From: Cyclospora cayetanensis
Taxonomy: Eukaryota; Apicomplexa; Conoidasida; Eucoccidiorida; Eimeriidae
Length of the DNA: 64,000 nt
Assembly: GCF_002999335.1 (NCBI RefSeq)
Contig: NW_020312070.1
Location: forward strand, 1 to 64,000
Direction: 5' to 3'
The translations under genes and the position numbers were made by a program. The notes beneath the pieces are model-generated. The model worked only from the letters and a program-made list of their open reading frames with translations, did not search any database and was not told where the DNA came from. Positions 38,694-51,415 of the stretch are shown here, piece after piece; positions within the stretch are counted from its first letter, which is position 1; every line of letters begins with the position of its first letter.

Positions 38694-41340
38694 ATGTCTA
38701 GTTGTATCAAGAATTCTTTTCCTCTGCACAGCTTTTTGAAAAATCTGCATCTCTGTTGGTTCCAGTCGGCTGCTCGTCGTTCAGTACACCGACAGGCAGC
38801 GTGGCCATGGGCCTCGTCGCGACCTCTACGGCGCGTTGCATATATTTCTTTGGGCAGTAACTTTGGTGGATCTAAGCGTCTCCGCACCATAGAAAGTGCT
38901 CTTACAACTGTTCGGGAAGAAGTGGGCCCACTCGATGCCTGTTCTTGCCTGTACGAGTCCTTACCAGGCTACGATATTGACCCGCGAAGCAAAGAAGAGC
39001 ACAACTTGAGTATTCCTCTCCATCTGAACGCAGTAATCCGCGTGAAGACAGACATCGCAGATCCTCATCGAATCCTGGACATTCTTCTTGACATTGAAGC
39101 CCGGCATGGAAGAGATCGGTCGAGCACCGATGAACGGCTGCACAGAACGTTAGATCTTGATCTCTTGCTTTTTAAAAATGAAAATGCAGAAAGCATTCTC
39201 GTAAATGCGGAACAGCTGACACTTCCTCATCCACGTCTCGCTCAGCGAAACTTCGTTCTGTTTCCGCTATGCGACATCGATCCTGACCTGATGCACCCGA
39301 CTGAGGGACAAACAGTCAAAGAGTTAGTACTGCGGAATCTTAAGCGCAGAGAAGAAGCTTTGCAGCAGTCTTTAGCTAACCACTCTTCTTGTGGAAATGA
39401 CAATATAAACGGGAGTGCTGCACCGTACACTCTGGATGGCAACCTAGCTGTCCCGCGTAGATGCTTTGCGCCTAACGACAAAGAACTGTGGACTGTGAAG
39501 GGCTCAAAAGCAGCCATTACAGACACATTGCGATGGATTGGAGAGGTCATGCAAAGGTATCGATTCAACAGTGCAGGCAAACAAGAGCAGGCGGAGCCAG
39601 AATTTGTGGAGTCCCTTTGCCACCTGAAGCGGCTTCTGGAAAATGAACCGCAAACCCCCAGGCTAATGGGAGTGCTCAACATTACTCCCGAATCTTTTAG
39701 TGACGGTGGAAAGTACTATGGGAATGTGGAGGCTGCACTAGGACATGCACGAAATCTGGTGGCTGATGGGGCACATATAATTGATGTTGGCGGAGAAGCA
39801 ACAAACCCCAATGTTCAAGAGGAGATTCCTGTGGAGAAGGAAACCGAGAGGGTGCTGCCAGTCATTGAGGCTATTCGAAAACATGTTGGTGCTGGTGCGG
39901 TCATATCCGTTGACACGAGGCGGAAACCAGTTGCACATGCTGCGGCAGCCTTTGGCGCCGACATGGTAAGATAGCTTGTGAATCGATTGCATTCCAGAGA
40001 CACAGCATTCTGAACAGGTCGCAACTGGTTTGTACATATGCGAATAATGAAAAAGGCGCCTCTTTTACTGGTGGGACTGGTTTGGTCCTGTGCATACCTC
40101 AGGTCAACGACGTCAGTGGAGGTGTGTCTGACCCAAATCTCCTCAGCTTTGTGGCATCCAGAGGGCTTCCTTTTGTCATTATGCATTCGCGAGGAACACC
40201 TAAATCCATGGACAGCTTGGTGAGTGGTTCTTGGTGTTCACCGTAGCAGGCTCTGGGTACATCAAGTGAGTGTCGCGCTACGTATGGCATGCCGATAGTG
40301 CATATTGTGTGAGAGGATGAATTCTATAGTGCGAGCATTGTTTGGGTTTGTAGGCAAACTACGAAAACACAGTAGATGAGGTTGCAAGATTTCTTACGGA
40401 GAAGGCCATACTGGTTATGCAAATGGGTCTCCCCAGGTAGAACACATAAGACTCTCTACTAAGCCTAGCTACTAATCCACCATTGTGTTATATATAATAT
40501 GGTGAGAAAGTGGGCAATATGTTGAGATCTATGTTCTATTTCACGCTTGCTTCAGGTGGCGGCTAATTCTTGATGCGGGATTGGGTTTTGCAAAAACTCC
40601 GGAACACTCTTTCGAGATTTTAAGGAGCCTCAGAGAGCTCCAAGCCAAAATACCAAATGGCATACCTATACTCATTGGGCATTCACGGAAGAGGTAACAA
40701 AACGTCTAACTTACGATGAACATGGGATGCATGCATGCCTCTCTCCTCCCCCGGCCGACAACAAAAACACAGTTAAGTACGATGCACTGGCCCAGCTAGG
40801 TTTGTTTGCCTGCTTGCTTTTGTGGTGGCTGGCCAGGTTCATTGGCGCAGCAATCAAAAACTTTCACTGCCCAACGACTGTCAAGCTCGGAGAGGCACGT
40901 AATTCAGATAGAGATAAACAAATGGGAGACCGTGATATCGCTGGGCTCGCAGTAGCCTGCTGGTCGGCAATGTGCAACTGTGTCGACATACTGAGAGTCC
41001 ATGACGTCAAAGTAAGGACAGTCATTAGGCACACCTACGCTTATATATCGCAGTGGATCGTGCAGTATTTTACTGACATTGCAATCACTATCTGAGCATA
41101 CAATTTTCGTATAAGTGGATGTATAAGAGGGCAGGTGATATAGTATCAGTGCCTCCAACAGTCTGCGAGTGTGCATTGCCTGCGACTTCACCTCTGCAGA
41201 AAACAGCTCTTGTTTGCTCCGTTATGGAAATGTTAGTTGCTCAGCACGCTTCAGACCCCGCAGTGGACTTCTGCGCTCTGTTCCCCGGGTGCCCATGCCC
41301 TGAAAGTAAGAATTCAAACCCAAACACCTCTCAAGACTAG
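38694..41340 (+). CDS. Bifunctional HPPK-DHPS (folate biosynthesis)
   Basis: Fused 6-hydroxymethyl-dihydropterin pyrophosphokinase and dihydropteroate synthase, two successive steps of folate synthesis; DHPS is the sulfonamide target. Six exons with agreeing phases, 38694-39965, 40103-40219, 40354-40436, 40556-40693, 40837-41011 and 41200-41340, give 641 residues. HPPK covers about 40-200 (YISLGSNFGG; RDRSSTDERLHRTLDLDLLL; LPHPRLAQRNFVLFPL). A linker follows, then DHPS at about 320-630 (LMGVLNITPESFSDGG; HIIDVGGEATNP; ISVDTRR; VNDVSGG; VIMHSRGTP; ILDAGLGFAKT; LIGHSRKR; GDRDIAGLAV; DILRVHDVK). The length is close to that of other coccidian HPPK-DHPS proteins. The chosen ATG leaves a basic, hydrophobic N-terminal stretch of about 35 residues before HPPK, which could be a targeting signal. 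Confidence 0.95.
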
Positions 41341-42300
41341 TGCACGTAAAACTTCTGCATAGTGGGGCCGATGCAAGATATGATCTAACGGCAGCGGCTT
41401 TCCCTATGATGCAAAGAGTACCACCCTCTACGAAACGGGTGGCTGTTCCGCAACAGCGGCACCATTGGCGACCTTCGGTCTAACACTGATGAACCCTTTT
41501 CATAAAACTAAAGCCAAGCTATCCAACTTTGATCTCCATAAATGCCGTACCCCAAAGGAGCATTAAAAATCCCGAGGGATAGAATCATCGCTGGCATGAG
41601 CGCGAACGCAACATGCCGCTATCAGAAATTCTGCAGTTGGCACCCCCGTATGGAGGCCCATAGCCCATTACAGACAGCTGAGTGCAGTGCTCTGCTCCGG
41701 ACTACGACAGGGTGATGGACGAGCCACCCCGAGCGCCTGCCAGGTAAGTTTAATTAGCCTCTCTGTGTTACCCTCCACCCCATCGGAGCGCGAACCGCGG
41801 ATAGGTATGCAGTCATACCTTTAACTTGAACAAGAAAAAACCATGAATTTGTACAATTGAAGGCGTTCGAGTCGATAAAATCAATTTCCTATTTGTTATA
41901 AACGAACGGGGGGGATCGTGCACAGTTTCATGAGATTTCCGTTTCACCGTGCATGCCATTCGTTCCCCGCTCCTTATGCTGCCCCACAGACGATCAAACC
42001 TTTTTCGATATGCTTCACTTTTCTACCAATTTATTCCTTTTTAATTTTTAACATATTCACTGCCGGTTGGAAGACGGTTGACCGTAGCAAAGTCGGTAGC
42101 AAGCGGGGGGACGAGTCCTGCACTTGTACCCTTCCCAATTTTCTGCCTGATGGCTCGTCTCCCCCTAAACGGAGGAAACATCAGAAACGATTGATTTCGG
42201 GTTGAAGTTTCATGCTATATAATGGAGGGAAGAGGTGGAAGGTGCTGCATTGCAAGACAAACAACAGCCCAACGTCTAGCAGATACTTGAAACAGTGATT
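41341..42300. other. Intergenic region
   Basis: About 960 bases between plus-strand genes. An AT-rich stretch lies at about 41820-42060. No gene supported. Confidence 0.4.
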
Positions 42301-42969
42301 ATGTGTGAGGCTGGATATGTGCGATGCATTGCCTCCATCTTGTTCCCTCATATGAAGATTCTGTGGATTTACATTTTCTTGGCGCTGCCTTTCGCTGCTT
42401 TCCAGTGCCGGGGATCTGGACTGTCCTCTGATGCTGTCAATTCCTCTGCGTTGTCTTCAATTAGCACAAAGGGACCGTCACACCTTCTACATCCGCATTG
42501 GAACCTCCAGGCTTTGATACACGGTCCTCATTTCTTGCGGAACCACAGTTCCGCTCCCGTCTGCGCATCCTGTAATCCTTGTTTCACATTCGGCCGTTGC
42601 CGTGGAAGACCAAAGCAGTTAACCGCGTTCTTGACAGTTGGTGGTGCTGCTCCTCGTGGAGCCTCTTCAAATGTAGTAGGACACTCTACTGCTGATTTCA
42701 GGACGTATGCATCACTGCGTGAGCGAGACATGCTGTGCATGTCTCGTCGTGGGTGGAAGAGGACCTCGTTAACGACGGGTATACTGACTGCGACTCCTTT
42801 TCCGACGCAAAACATCGGTCTCCTAAGGAAATTTACGGGACCTTGCGGTGTTATTTCTGGAGGAGGTGCCAGAGGGCTCACTCCCGTATTCGCGACAGGC
42901 CGGGCTGTATCTCGGATTCCACTTTCGACTAGACAGCTCAAGCAAAAGTCAGTTTTCTGCAAGTGCTAA
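42301..42969 (+). CDS. Signal-peptide ORF with a Ser/Arg-rich body; possible first exon of the ClpS gene
   Basis: An open frame of 222 residues beginning at ATG 42301, with a second ATG at 42352 that opens a good signal peptide (MKILWIYIFLALPFAAFQC). The rest is Ser-, Thr-, Arg- and Gly-rich with few acids, the composition of an apicoplast transit peptide, and contains no recognised domain. It lies about 150 bases upstream of the ClpS reading frame on the same strand. A donor at GGGCT|GTATCT (phase 0) could join to an acceptor CTTCAAG at about 43160 in the ClpS frame. Either this encodes the ClpS leader or it is a separate secreted protein. Confidence 0.4.
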   Translation: MCEAGYVRCIASILFPHMKILWIYIFLALPFAAFQCRGSGLSSDAVNSSALSSISTKGPSHLLHPHWNLQALIHGPHFLRNHSSAPVCASCNPCFTFGRCRGRPKQLTAFLTVGGAAPRGASSNVVGHSTADFRTYASLRERDMLCMSRRGWKRTSLTTGILTATPFPTQNIGLLRKFTGPCGVISGGGARGLTPVFATGRAVSRIPLSTRQLKQKSVFCKC

Positions 42970-43120
42970 TGGCTGCCCTGTGACCTTTGCACTTATTCTG
43001 TGTACTTGCTGGTTTACTAGTTCATAGTGGCTAGGCAGCGGAGCTTTTTAGGAGCTACACCAACAGCCACAGCCATGTTCCGACGGTTGTGTAAAGTACA
43101 CGGTGCATAATTTGCCTCGA

Positions 43121-44191
43121 ATGTGGCTTCCAGCTGGTTTATTGCTGTTCTTGTGCTTCAAGTGCGAAAATCAAAAGCCGACTGCTATGAGATTGTTCAG
43201 GGAGCAGGCTCTTGTTCAAACGTCGGACCAATCTGGAGTCATTCAAGAAGAATCGTTGAAGGACACAGAGGGCGCAGAGAAAAGGCTCAAGCGATTGAAA
43301 GAGTGGCGCGTTGTACTTCACAATGATGACATCCACACGTGAGCTTTGTATTTATTTTGTTATTAGTGGTATTCGCATTGCGCAAAGTTTACGTATTTGA
43401 AACAAGCGGGTAGATGGTTTGTGGAAATGCTTGTCGCTACAGTTTCAGTTTGTTAGTTGTCTTTGAAAGTTCCCAGGGTACATAGAAAATGTGGTCTTAA
43501 CAGTATATGGCGTCATTTAGTGGGTGAACGTGTAAATGATTGAAATGGCTCTGCGAATTCCTTCTGCGCAGTTTTGAATGTGTGGAGACCGCCATCACAA
43601 AGGTCTTACCGCACATCAGCCGCGCAAGAGCTTACGATATAGCGCTTCATGCTCATACCAATAGGCAGGCGACGATCATACTGACCTGGAAGGAGAAAGC
43701 AAGCGAAGTAGCAACGGGTTAGTTTCATCTTACGTTAAGTACGCTTAGCATGCATGCCATGTCCGCCATGTTCCCCTTTAGGTTTAATTCAGAAAAGCAT
43801 GTGGTCCCTCCCCCATGCAATCGGCCCCTAAACAAGTTACTAGTCAGCCATTAGTTTTTTACTTCATAACTTATGTATTGCTAGATGTCTTCGTGGACAA
43901 ACAGTGTAAATCGTGCCTTGCTGAGTGAGCTCATTGATGGTTGGCTAAAATAAAACGCAACACCTACATGCGTGGCTACTGTTCGCGACATTGTTGCTTC
44001 CTTTCATTTGGATTTTTGCAGTTTTAATATGTGTATGGGTAGGGTACGGACAGGAGCTATGAATAGCTAGCTGTTTGCAGCTCGTTGTATGCTTGTTCGC
44101 GACTGCTTTTGTGTTGTGGCGGTCAGCACTGCAAGACGAAGGACTAACGGTGTCGATACTTCCGGAAAAAATATTCACTGAGGATGCCTGA
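43121..44191 (+). CDS. ClpS-type adaptor protein (N-degron adaptor of Clp protease)
   Basis: Exons 43121-43338, 43572-43717 and 44127-44191 join in phase to 142 residues. The ClpS core is clear: WRVVLHNDDIHT at its start, then FECVETAITKVLPHI, YDIALHAHTNRQA, ILTWKEKASEVAT, and across the last junction ALQDEGLTVSILPEK. ClpS binds N-degron substrates and delivers them to a Clp ATPase; in apicomplexans the Clp machinery is in the apicoplast. The N-terminus from ATG 43121 (MWLPAGLLLFLCFKC) resembles a signal peptide, but the segment between it and the core is acidic, which is poor for a transit peptide, so the real leader may come from the upstream 42301 frame. Domain call strong, 5' end open. 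Confidence 0.8.
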
Positions 44192-45040
44192 TGGCAGACA
44201 GTTTGATATATGAAAAGGTGAATGGATCATAGCTTGAAAGGCTACTGCAGTTGACGGACTAATGTTAGAGCGAAGGCCTCCTCAAATCTGGCTGGGGGCT
44301 TTTCTCACTATGTAACCCGTGATAAGTGGTCAGTTGTTTCTTTGGAAAAGAACAGCAACACATCGAAGTGTCAAACCTCCTACGCTTGCACGAAAACCGA
44401 AACGACGTAAACGCATAGGAGGCATTCTATGTTATCGTCGATTCGTTCTATTTCGCGACAGTCGATTCAACCGCTGATTTCCTCGTGAGACAAAATCTTA
44501 TCGATTAGCAGACTCATGCATGACTCCTAAAAAAGGACTGATTGACGATGCCCCACAGATGAATTCTTAGGGATTAAGCACTAAGGCAAACCATAGGGCC
44601 CACATTCATTAAATATGCGACTCATTGCTGCAGAAGCAGTAATCAGAATCACGCGACGCCAAAGGAAAACCGCCCAACGTAAGGCCTGTCTTCATTTGCT
44701 AGTTTGACCCTCGTCTGCTCCATAAGTTCGACAACTGCTTCTTCAGCTGAAAAAGGCAGTGGCAGATGGACATCTGCGCTGCATTCGCTAGTTGCCCACC
44801 TCATTAGCGGTCACTCTTCGATAGCGTTTATCTTAGTAAAGTTTAGATTTATTACTCAGCGGGGCTGACGAGATTACCTGGCTAAGCCCCATGCTTTTGC
44901 CTCTCTGACCCTCCTCAGTGTTCCCAAAGCGCCTGCAGTGCAGTGACTCGCACAAAACCATTGGTTCATCTGTTCACCTGAGCTCCCACGGCGTCTTGGC
45001 CCAATTCTTGACGTTGCTGCACTACACAGCAGATTTATGC
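44192..45040. other. Convergent intergenic region
   Basis: About 850 bases between the stops of ClpS (+) and the CNB/coiled-coil gene (-). No coding frame supported. Confidence 0.4.
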
Positions 45041-48000
45041 CTATTCTGAATACACATGATTAGGGATGCCTCTCTCTAAATGGGTCCTCAGCCGTACAGC
45101 TGACCTGTTGAGGATTGTTTCGGCGTCCCCGAGGCATTCCTGCAGTTCCCGCCTTTCTAAAATGGCTATAACACATCCGTCTGGCGCTGCGGCCGCAATA
45201 GTTACATCGGACGGCGCGTCGTGTAGCAACGCCAACGCATTGATGTTGTCCCCTAAGCAAACGGAAAGAAAAAAGGGAATGGGACCTCCAGCGGGATTCG
45301 GTTTTCACCTCATTTTGTAGCTGTCTAAATACACCGTCTCAGAGGCCTTCCCTTCAAAAACACTTTACAAAATTACATGCGTTTGTTTCTACAAGTGTTG
45401 CTGCTAGCTACACTCCACGCGTCTACAAAGGTTCATTCACTTATTTGCAATTTCGCACACCTGGCCCAAACTCATCAACAACATCGGGGTTTCCTCGGCG
45501 ATCAACAAACCGCAAAGCTCTTGCAAAACCTGCCACACAACTAGTTTAACATATGTCGTCAAGTTAAATTAAGTGCCGCCGCCGCATGTAACACTCATAT
45601 CCCCTGCAGGTGCCTTAAAGTGCAACGTACGGCACGTGCTCAACTCATTTAGCTCAGCATACTGAATTCTTTAAAAGAACACTCACCATGAACAACGAGC
45701 AGGAGGGCGTTGCAGATTTCCCCCTGATGGCATATAAGTTCTTCTGGGAGAAAAATCCTCCATTTCATGAGAGCTGCTATCTGTACTCTCTCCCTCCTGC
45801 GTGGAAAGGAAGACCGAATGAGCACATTTAGGTAACGATAGAGAACCAGGCAACTCTTCCCATCCAGCTAAAGCCGGCAAAGTTGGGTATAGAATAACCT
45901 TTTGTCATTTTTTTCTTACCGAGTCAGAGATTCAAGGATTGGACAAAACCCTAGAAAATTCATCACTTGTGGCGCTTGCCGGAAAATGCAGGCTGCGTTG
46001 GCAATTAGTACAGCATAAAAAGTTAGGATTCGTTTTTCCTAAGCTTGTAGAGACTGTATGGAACGCAAACTAAGCACAGGCGAAGAAAAAGGCTGCACTC
46101 GCACACGCCCGAATGGTGCTTTCATCTCGCCACTAGCAGCTTTTTACTCGGCCCGTGGTGACATGGTGCCGCCCGTTAGCTTCCATCCTTCACTGCCTCC
46201 TGTTCATTTCATCATCTCTTTTCTCCCTGAATTTTGCTTACCACTGATCACTTGTTGGAACGAATGGTAACTGAGCTTCTGGAGGGTACATGGCCTTAAT
46301 GCCACGAGAGAATGGTTTGTCTGTTCTTCACGGACAAATGCCCTTGGTGTCACAAACGCTCCAGGTCCGAGCTCAATTGGAAACCTTTCTAATGGCACTT
46401 CAACATCGTAGCTAGACCTTCTCCTGGCATTGCTCCCGGACGATATAAGAGCAGTTGCAGTTACCGTATCGGTGGTATTACCGTTGGGTTCGGTCATTCC
46501 CAGGGACCCTGACACTAAAAAATACAGCGTATCAATTTTATCGCCTCTCTGAATCAACCTGCATCCTTTTGGTATCTGTACAAAGCTGTTGGTCATCAAA
46601 TGTACGCAATGCTGTCGTTCTTCCGCATCCAGCAAGGAGAAAATACAGCTACTCATTACTGCTGTAGTTAGATCGGCCTGGCCGTTCGAAAGAAACAGCT
46701 CAATTCTGTCGTCTTCATCTACATATCGGGAGGGCAAACTGGTCGTGTATCCCGCAGTGCTGCGGTCAAAAGCCAGAGCTCTGCTGGACCGTGTTCCACG
46801 CATCCATGAAGTGTTCTGCGCGGGGGCTAGGCCGGATATGTCACTACGACGCCGTTTGGAATCACATGGAGCCTGTATATCTGATGCATGGGGAGCTGAT
46901 GTCTTTGTTGGAGGTTCGTCGAAAACCTCTTCTCCTATATCTTTACTCTCCCATGGAAATTCGGCGGGAGAGCCGGCTGACATGGACGGAAAAGGTATAA
47001 GAGGAGCTACTTTTGCCTCTGGTGCACCTATTTCATGAGACCGCGTGTCTTCATGCTGTGAGGGGTGGCCTAAATTCTTGCTTGATGCGATTTCTCTGGC
47101 GGCGGTATCTGCTGGATCGACGACATTCAGCTCCCTGCTGCCGAAGTGCGGGAGATAATCGTTGCTCTGTTTGTGTGAACTCAATGCTTTCGCGCTGCTG
47201 GAATCCGAACGCAGCAGCCTGCTGTGCTCGCCAGTCCTATGATCTTCGTCTTTTAAGGAAGGCGGAAGGCTGTCTTCTGATTCAACCAGAGATTGCCGCG
47301 ATGTTGATTGGTCTTGCATCATGTATGTAATAGATCTGCTGGACTGCGCGGGATTAACGTTCGCCGTAACACGAGACCTAAGATCCTCACGGGGTGAAAT
47401 GTGGCTGCCATCTGATCTGTAAGGAACGACAGAGGTGACTGAAACAGTCGAGCTGGGAAAGGCAGGATTCCCCGCACCTTCCTCATCTATGCTGTCAAAT
47501 ATGTTAGGAATCGACGCTAACACAGAACTCTGGCTCCGTCCATCCGCCCAAATCTGCTTATTCCCCTCCTGAGCAAAGGAAGATACGGCATCCTTTGATG
47601 CAACTGCTGGTTGTGAAGTTTGTGGACGTTCAGAGCTCTCTGGTTTTTCTGCTGCGGATGTTATTGTGTCCATGGCCTCGTTTCTCTTCTCACTCCTGTG
47701 TGACAGCTGAGATAGGGAAAGCGCACTCCGGAGCTTGCTGTACACGCTCTTCTTCTTTCTTCGCCCTTTCCTTACCACTGGCGCCACTGTATCCTTTGGC
47801 TTTCTCTTCTTTTGTTGTTCACTCTCCCCGGCCCCCGCGAGTTTAGCAGTCACATCTGCTGCTTCCTCCAACTGGTGCTCATGTTGCTTCTGTTTTGGGG
47901 CTGAGACAGCCCTGGCAGCGACAGCTCGAGGCGAGGATGTCTGTCCTTGTTCATGTTTGGGCGTTTTTACGAACACGGGAGATACTGTGTACATAAGGGT

Positions 48001-51000
48001 CGGCACTTCGTTCCTTGCCGTTTCTGCTTCCTCTTGCTCTGAGGAGGGACTCCTAGGGCCCTCCCCTGAGGGCTGCTGTAAAGGCGCTGGTTGACTGTGC
48101 CTCAGAGGCAATCGCTGTTCTTTGCTGCCAGTGAAGTCCGGGAAGCTGGCGCCTGACAGCCTCTGTCCTGGTTCCCGCTGGTCAGCTCTCTCCACATCAG
48201 ACACTGTCACTGTGCGAGTAGCTTTGGACTCTCTTGGGCTCGAGGGTCGCGACGATGTACCAAAGATACGCCCTACAAACGACTTGCTAGGGGTATCAGA
48301 CAGAAGCCTATCAGCGTGTGGGTTCAGGGTTTCCGCAGATGAAGGCTGAGGAGCTCCTTCTGTTGCCCCAGCTTCCAAAGAGGCACTGGGAGAAACTAAA
48401 TCTGTCTTAGGTTTGCCACCTTGCTTGAGAGTGCTGGCGATCTTGCTCAGGTTTTTGGCCTCTTCAAACTCCCGTTGCGCCTCTTTAAGACGTTGCCATT
48501 CGGCCTGCAGCTGAGCCCTCTCCGCTTCGAGACTCATTCTCTCCTCTCCGAGACGCTCCTTTGAGCTGCAAATCTTCTCTGCTGATGGGAGGATATCTTG
48601 GATTAGTTCCTCTGTCTTTACAGCTGAGTCCCACTGAGCCTCGATTGACGCCAGCTTCTTGTTGTCAACATCAAAGGCGGTCCCCAGTTTTTCGATGGCC
48701 TGTGTTAGGTCATGCCTCTTTGAGCCAAGTTGCGCCTGCCTAAACGAAATCTTGCCTTCCAAAGACCTGGCCTCTTCTTGCAAAAGTGCCAAAGCCACCT
48801 CGAGCTGACTGCATTCCTTCTCAAGCACTTGATATCCCTCGGCATCCTGAGCAGTGTCTGCATATCGCCTTAAAAGGGCATTCGCTCTTTCGATTTGCCC
48901 ATTGAGAAGCTTCAAGTGAGCAGCAGTAGTGGAGGGCTCCAAACGAAATACCTTGTACGCCTCCACAAAAGTCACATACGCGGGGTTGACCATGATGCGC
49001 AGAAGTGAGGCTCGCATATCCTCTGCCCACATCAGTGCATGTTCAGTCTCCGTTCCTGTTGTGAGTAACCTACAGGGTAAGTTCCCCTCTCCAGCCCCAC
49101 ACTCGCCTTCTCCCTGCCCTATAGCTGCCGTATTGTTCCCTTCCTCTACCCGGAAAAAAGTCTCCCTGAGATCCCGTCGAAAGCTCTGCTCAGCCTGGAC
49201 ACTGTGGAAGCCCTGCATCTCCACCAGGCGTCCCCACCAGAGCTGCGTGAGCCGGAGGCGCACTGCTGCATCGATATCTACCTTTTTTGCTGCAATCATT
49301 TGCCGTATGGACTGGTGGCGCTCGTGCAGCTTGGAATACATCAATGCATCTCTCCATTGCCACTTCATTGAGTCCACCAGCCACTGCTCAAAAACCCTAA
49401 AGCTGCCCCAGCCACCCTCCGGGGGCGCGCTGTTCTTCTCTCCCCCTCCTGCCCACAAAAGTGCTTCGTATCGCTCGATTTCTGCCTCTGATGACATTAG
49501 CGCTAGGCCAGGTGGCACGCTTTTGACACAGAAATGCCGAGGGAGGGCCTGCTCTAGGCTTAGGGGGGGAAAGAGTGTATGCAACCTGTTCGCCGTCCCG
49601 CACGCCCCAACAACAGAACATTGTTGCAACGTTTTGCTGTCGGTGCACCTATTTCGATGCTCTTTTTCCTCGTCCAGTGGCTGCGTAAAGGCGGGAGAGT
49701 TGAACGCATAAAGCCTGAGGCGGGAGATAAATGGAGGGAGATGTCCCAGCCCAAGCCGTTGGCTTGGTCGCCAGTGGCTGTTGCAATTAGAGCGCAGTTG
49801 AAAACCGTGCTCCACACTTTTCTTTGACTCACAAATAGCCGGCCGCCCATACAACGTATCTAGTGCCGGAGGCTCTTCGAACTCTGCAAACGTCTCGGAG
49901 ATCGTGTTGGCTATCCTGTCAGTCAAAAGCTGTACGCTCTGGTTCAAGCGAATGCACTCATCGTGGTAAGTGCGCAGCACTCCGTTGCGTGAGGTGCAGA
50001 CCTAAACCCACCACAGGTAAGCACTTAAAGCAAGGCAACTGCACACTTCAACTCTTACCGGCAGCAGGCACACGAATCGCTGGTATTTCCATACAAGGAT
50101 TGCAAGTACGTAGTTCCACACAAGATTTTCCCAGGAGTCGGGCTCCTGCACACTGTCACTAGGGTCTAGGGGAAGGCGATATTGCACGTGTGGTAAGGGA
50201 TTACTCGATTCGTAGCAGCCGGGAAAGCCAGTCAGGGATAAGTGAGTGTTCAACCAGACGTGGGAGTCTCACGCGTTTGTAGAGGTTTTCAAGCAAGCCT
50301 TTGTTCTCCTGGAGTGCGCCATATTGCCTTTGCCACACTTTCAGCTGTTCTTCCTCTCCCTAAACGTATGCATCAAGAAAGCGGACGGAGGTGAACTTCC
50401 TGTTTGCAGGCAACCAAAGCAGCCAGCATAATCCACCAGCTAGTCGGAAAATCTGAACACACCCTTTACACGTCTTGCAAGCACTGAGAGCCAGACGTTC
50501 AGCCCCCAGTCCAAGAAAAAGTATCACAGTGGCTAACTCGACAAGATAGCTGCACTGCCCTGATCTTGCTGTTGACACATAACTTAACAGTCAGCAGTGC
50601 TTCAGCATTACCCAAAAGGAGTAGTGTACAATGGAGAATGAGCGATAGGGCACGGGACAGCAGTCAGCGCACATGGCTCATGTCGCGCCTATTGACTGCC
50701 GGGTGTGGCAGTCCTCGACGCTCCAAGTTTAGCACCCAGCTCACCCTAAGATCGTGTTGGATGGCGCTGTCCAATTTTGTTTTATATTTGATGCCCTCGA
50801 GAAGTCTCTTGACAAGGGTGATTGTTTGCAAGAGTTCTACAAGGATAAGTTGTTCCCCCTGCAGCTTCATCTGCCTAACTGTGGATTCGTCCGCTTTGTC
50901 CATATCCCTCCTAGTTTGTGCAAGAAAGTGCTTCTGTCCCACATTCCCAGCGCCTCCAGCCACTGCGTCTATGGCAAATCGCTTTTCCTGTCCGTCCTCT

Positions 51001-51284
51001 ATATGCGGTTGCTGTTCAGCCGTCACCTCGTTACTCTCCAACAGCCGCCTTATCTCAGTCTCTAATTCACTCAAACAACCAGCAGCTTTCGCTGTTGCGG
51101 CGCTGCAGCCCCCCATGAGACTAGAGCACGAACCGTGCCCGGCCTCGAAATTTGAGAGCCAAAGTTCAGCAGAAAAGTCGGGAGGAGGTGGACGTACCAA
51201 ACGCGCAGAGGGAGTACCTGGTGCGACTGACGAACTCGAGGCGACAGATGCCGCCATAGCTGATGAAAACATAGACTCAAGCAT
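45041..51284 (-). CDS. Coiled-coil protein with C-terminal cyclic-nucleotide-binding-like region
   Basis: Six exons, 50745-51284, 50273-50359, 50059-50145, 46242-50001, 45687-45740 (54 bases) and 45041-45252, keep phase throughout and give 1579 residues. Layout: an N-terminal helical region; a Trp-rich segment (FEQWLVDSMKWQWRDALMYS) near 430; long coiled coil at about 590-775 (heptads such as EERMSLEAERAQLQAEWQ); a long charged Ser-rich disordered part at about 780-1340, with a basic patch (RKGRRKKKSVYSKLRSA); then a cyclic-nucleotide-binding-like domain (CIFSLLDAEERQHCVHLM, GDKIDTLYFLVSGSLG). A second CNB-like half is completed by the last two exons (ICHQGEICNALLLVV; NINALALLHDAPSDVTIAA; AILERRELQECLG). 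The usual FGE-R phosphate-binding cassette is replaced by GDNINALALL...PSDV, so cyclic-nucleotide binding is doubtful. No kinase domain. It might act as a signalling scaffold; this is inference. Confidence 0.75.
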
Positions 51285-51415
51285 GAAATCCGCAAACCGC
51301 TTTGGATGTCAAGGGATTCAAAAGAAGGAAAAGGGGCACACTATACTGAATTCGATCTGAGAGCGAAGTGAACAGATCAGTCTGCCTCGCCACAGAGCTG
51401 AACGACCGCCAGGAG

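Noticed and set aside
48929..49711. 260-residue plus-strand frame antisense to the coiled-coil gene
   Set aside because: It lies wholly opposite the 3.76 kb exon, whose phases and domains are consistent. The antisense frame is Ser/Arg/Cys-rich with no domain.
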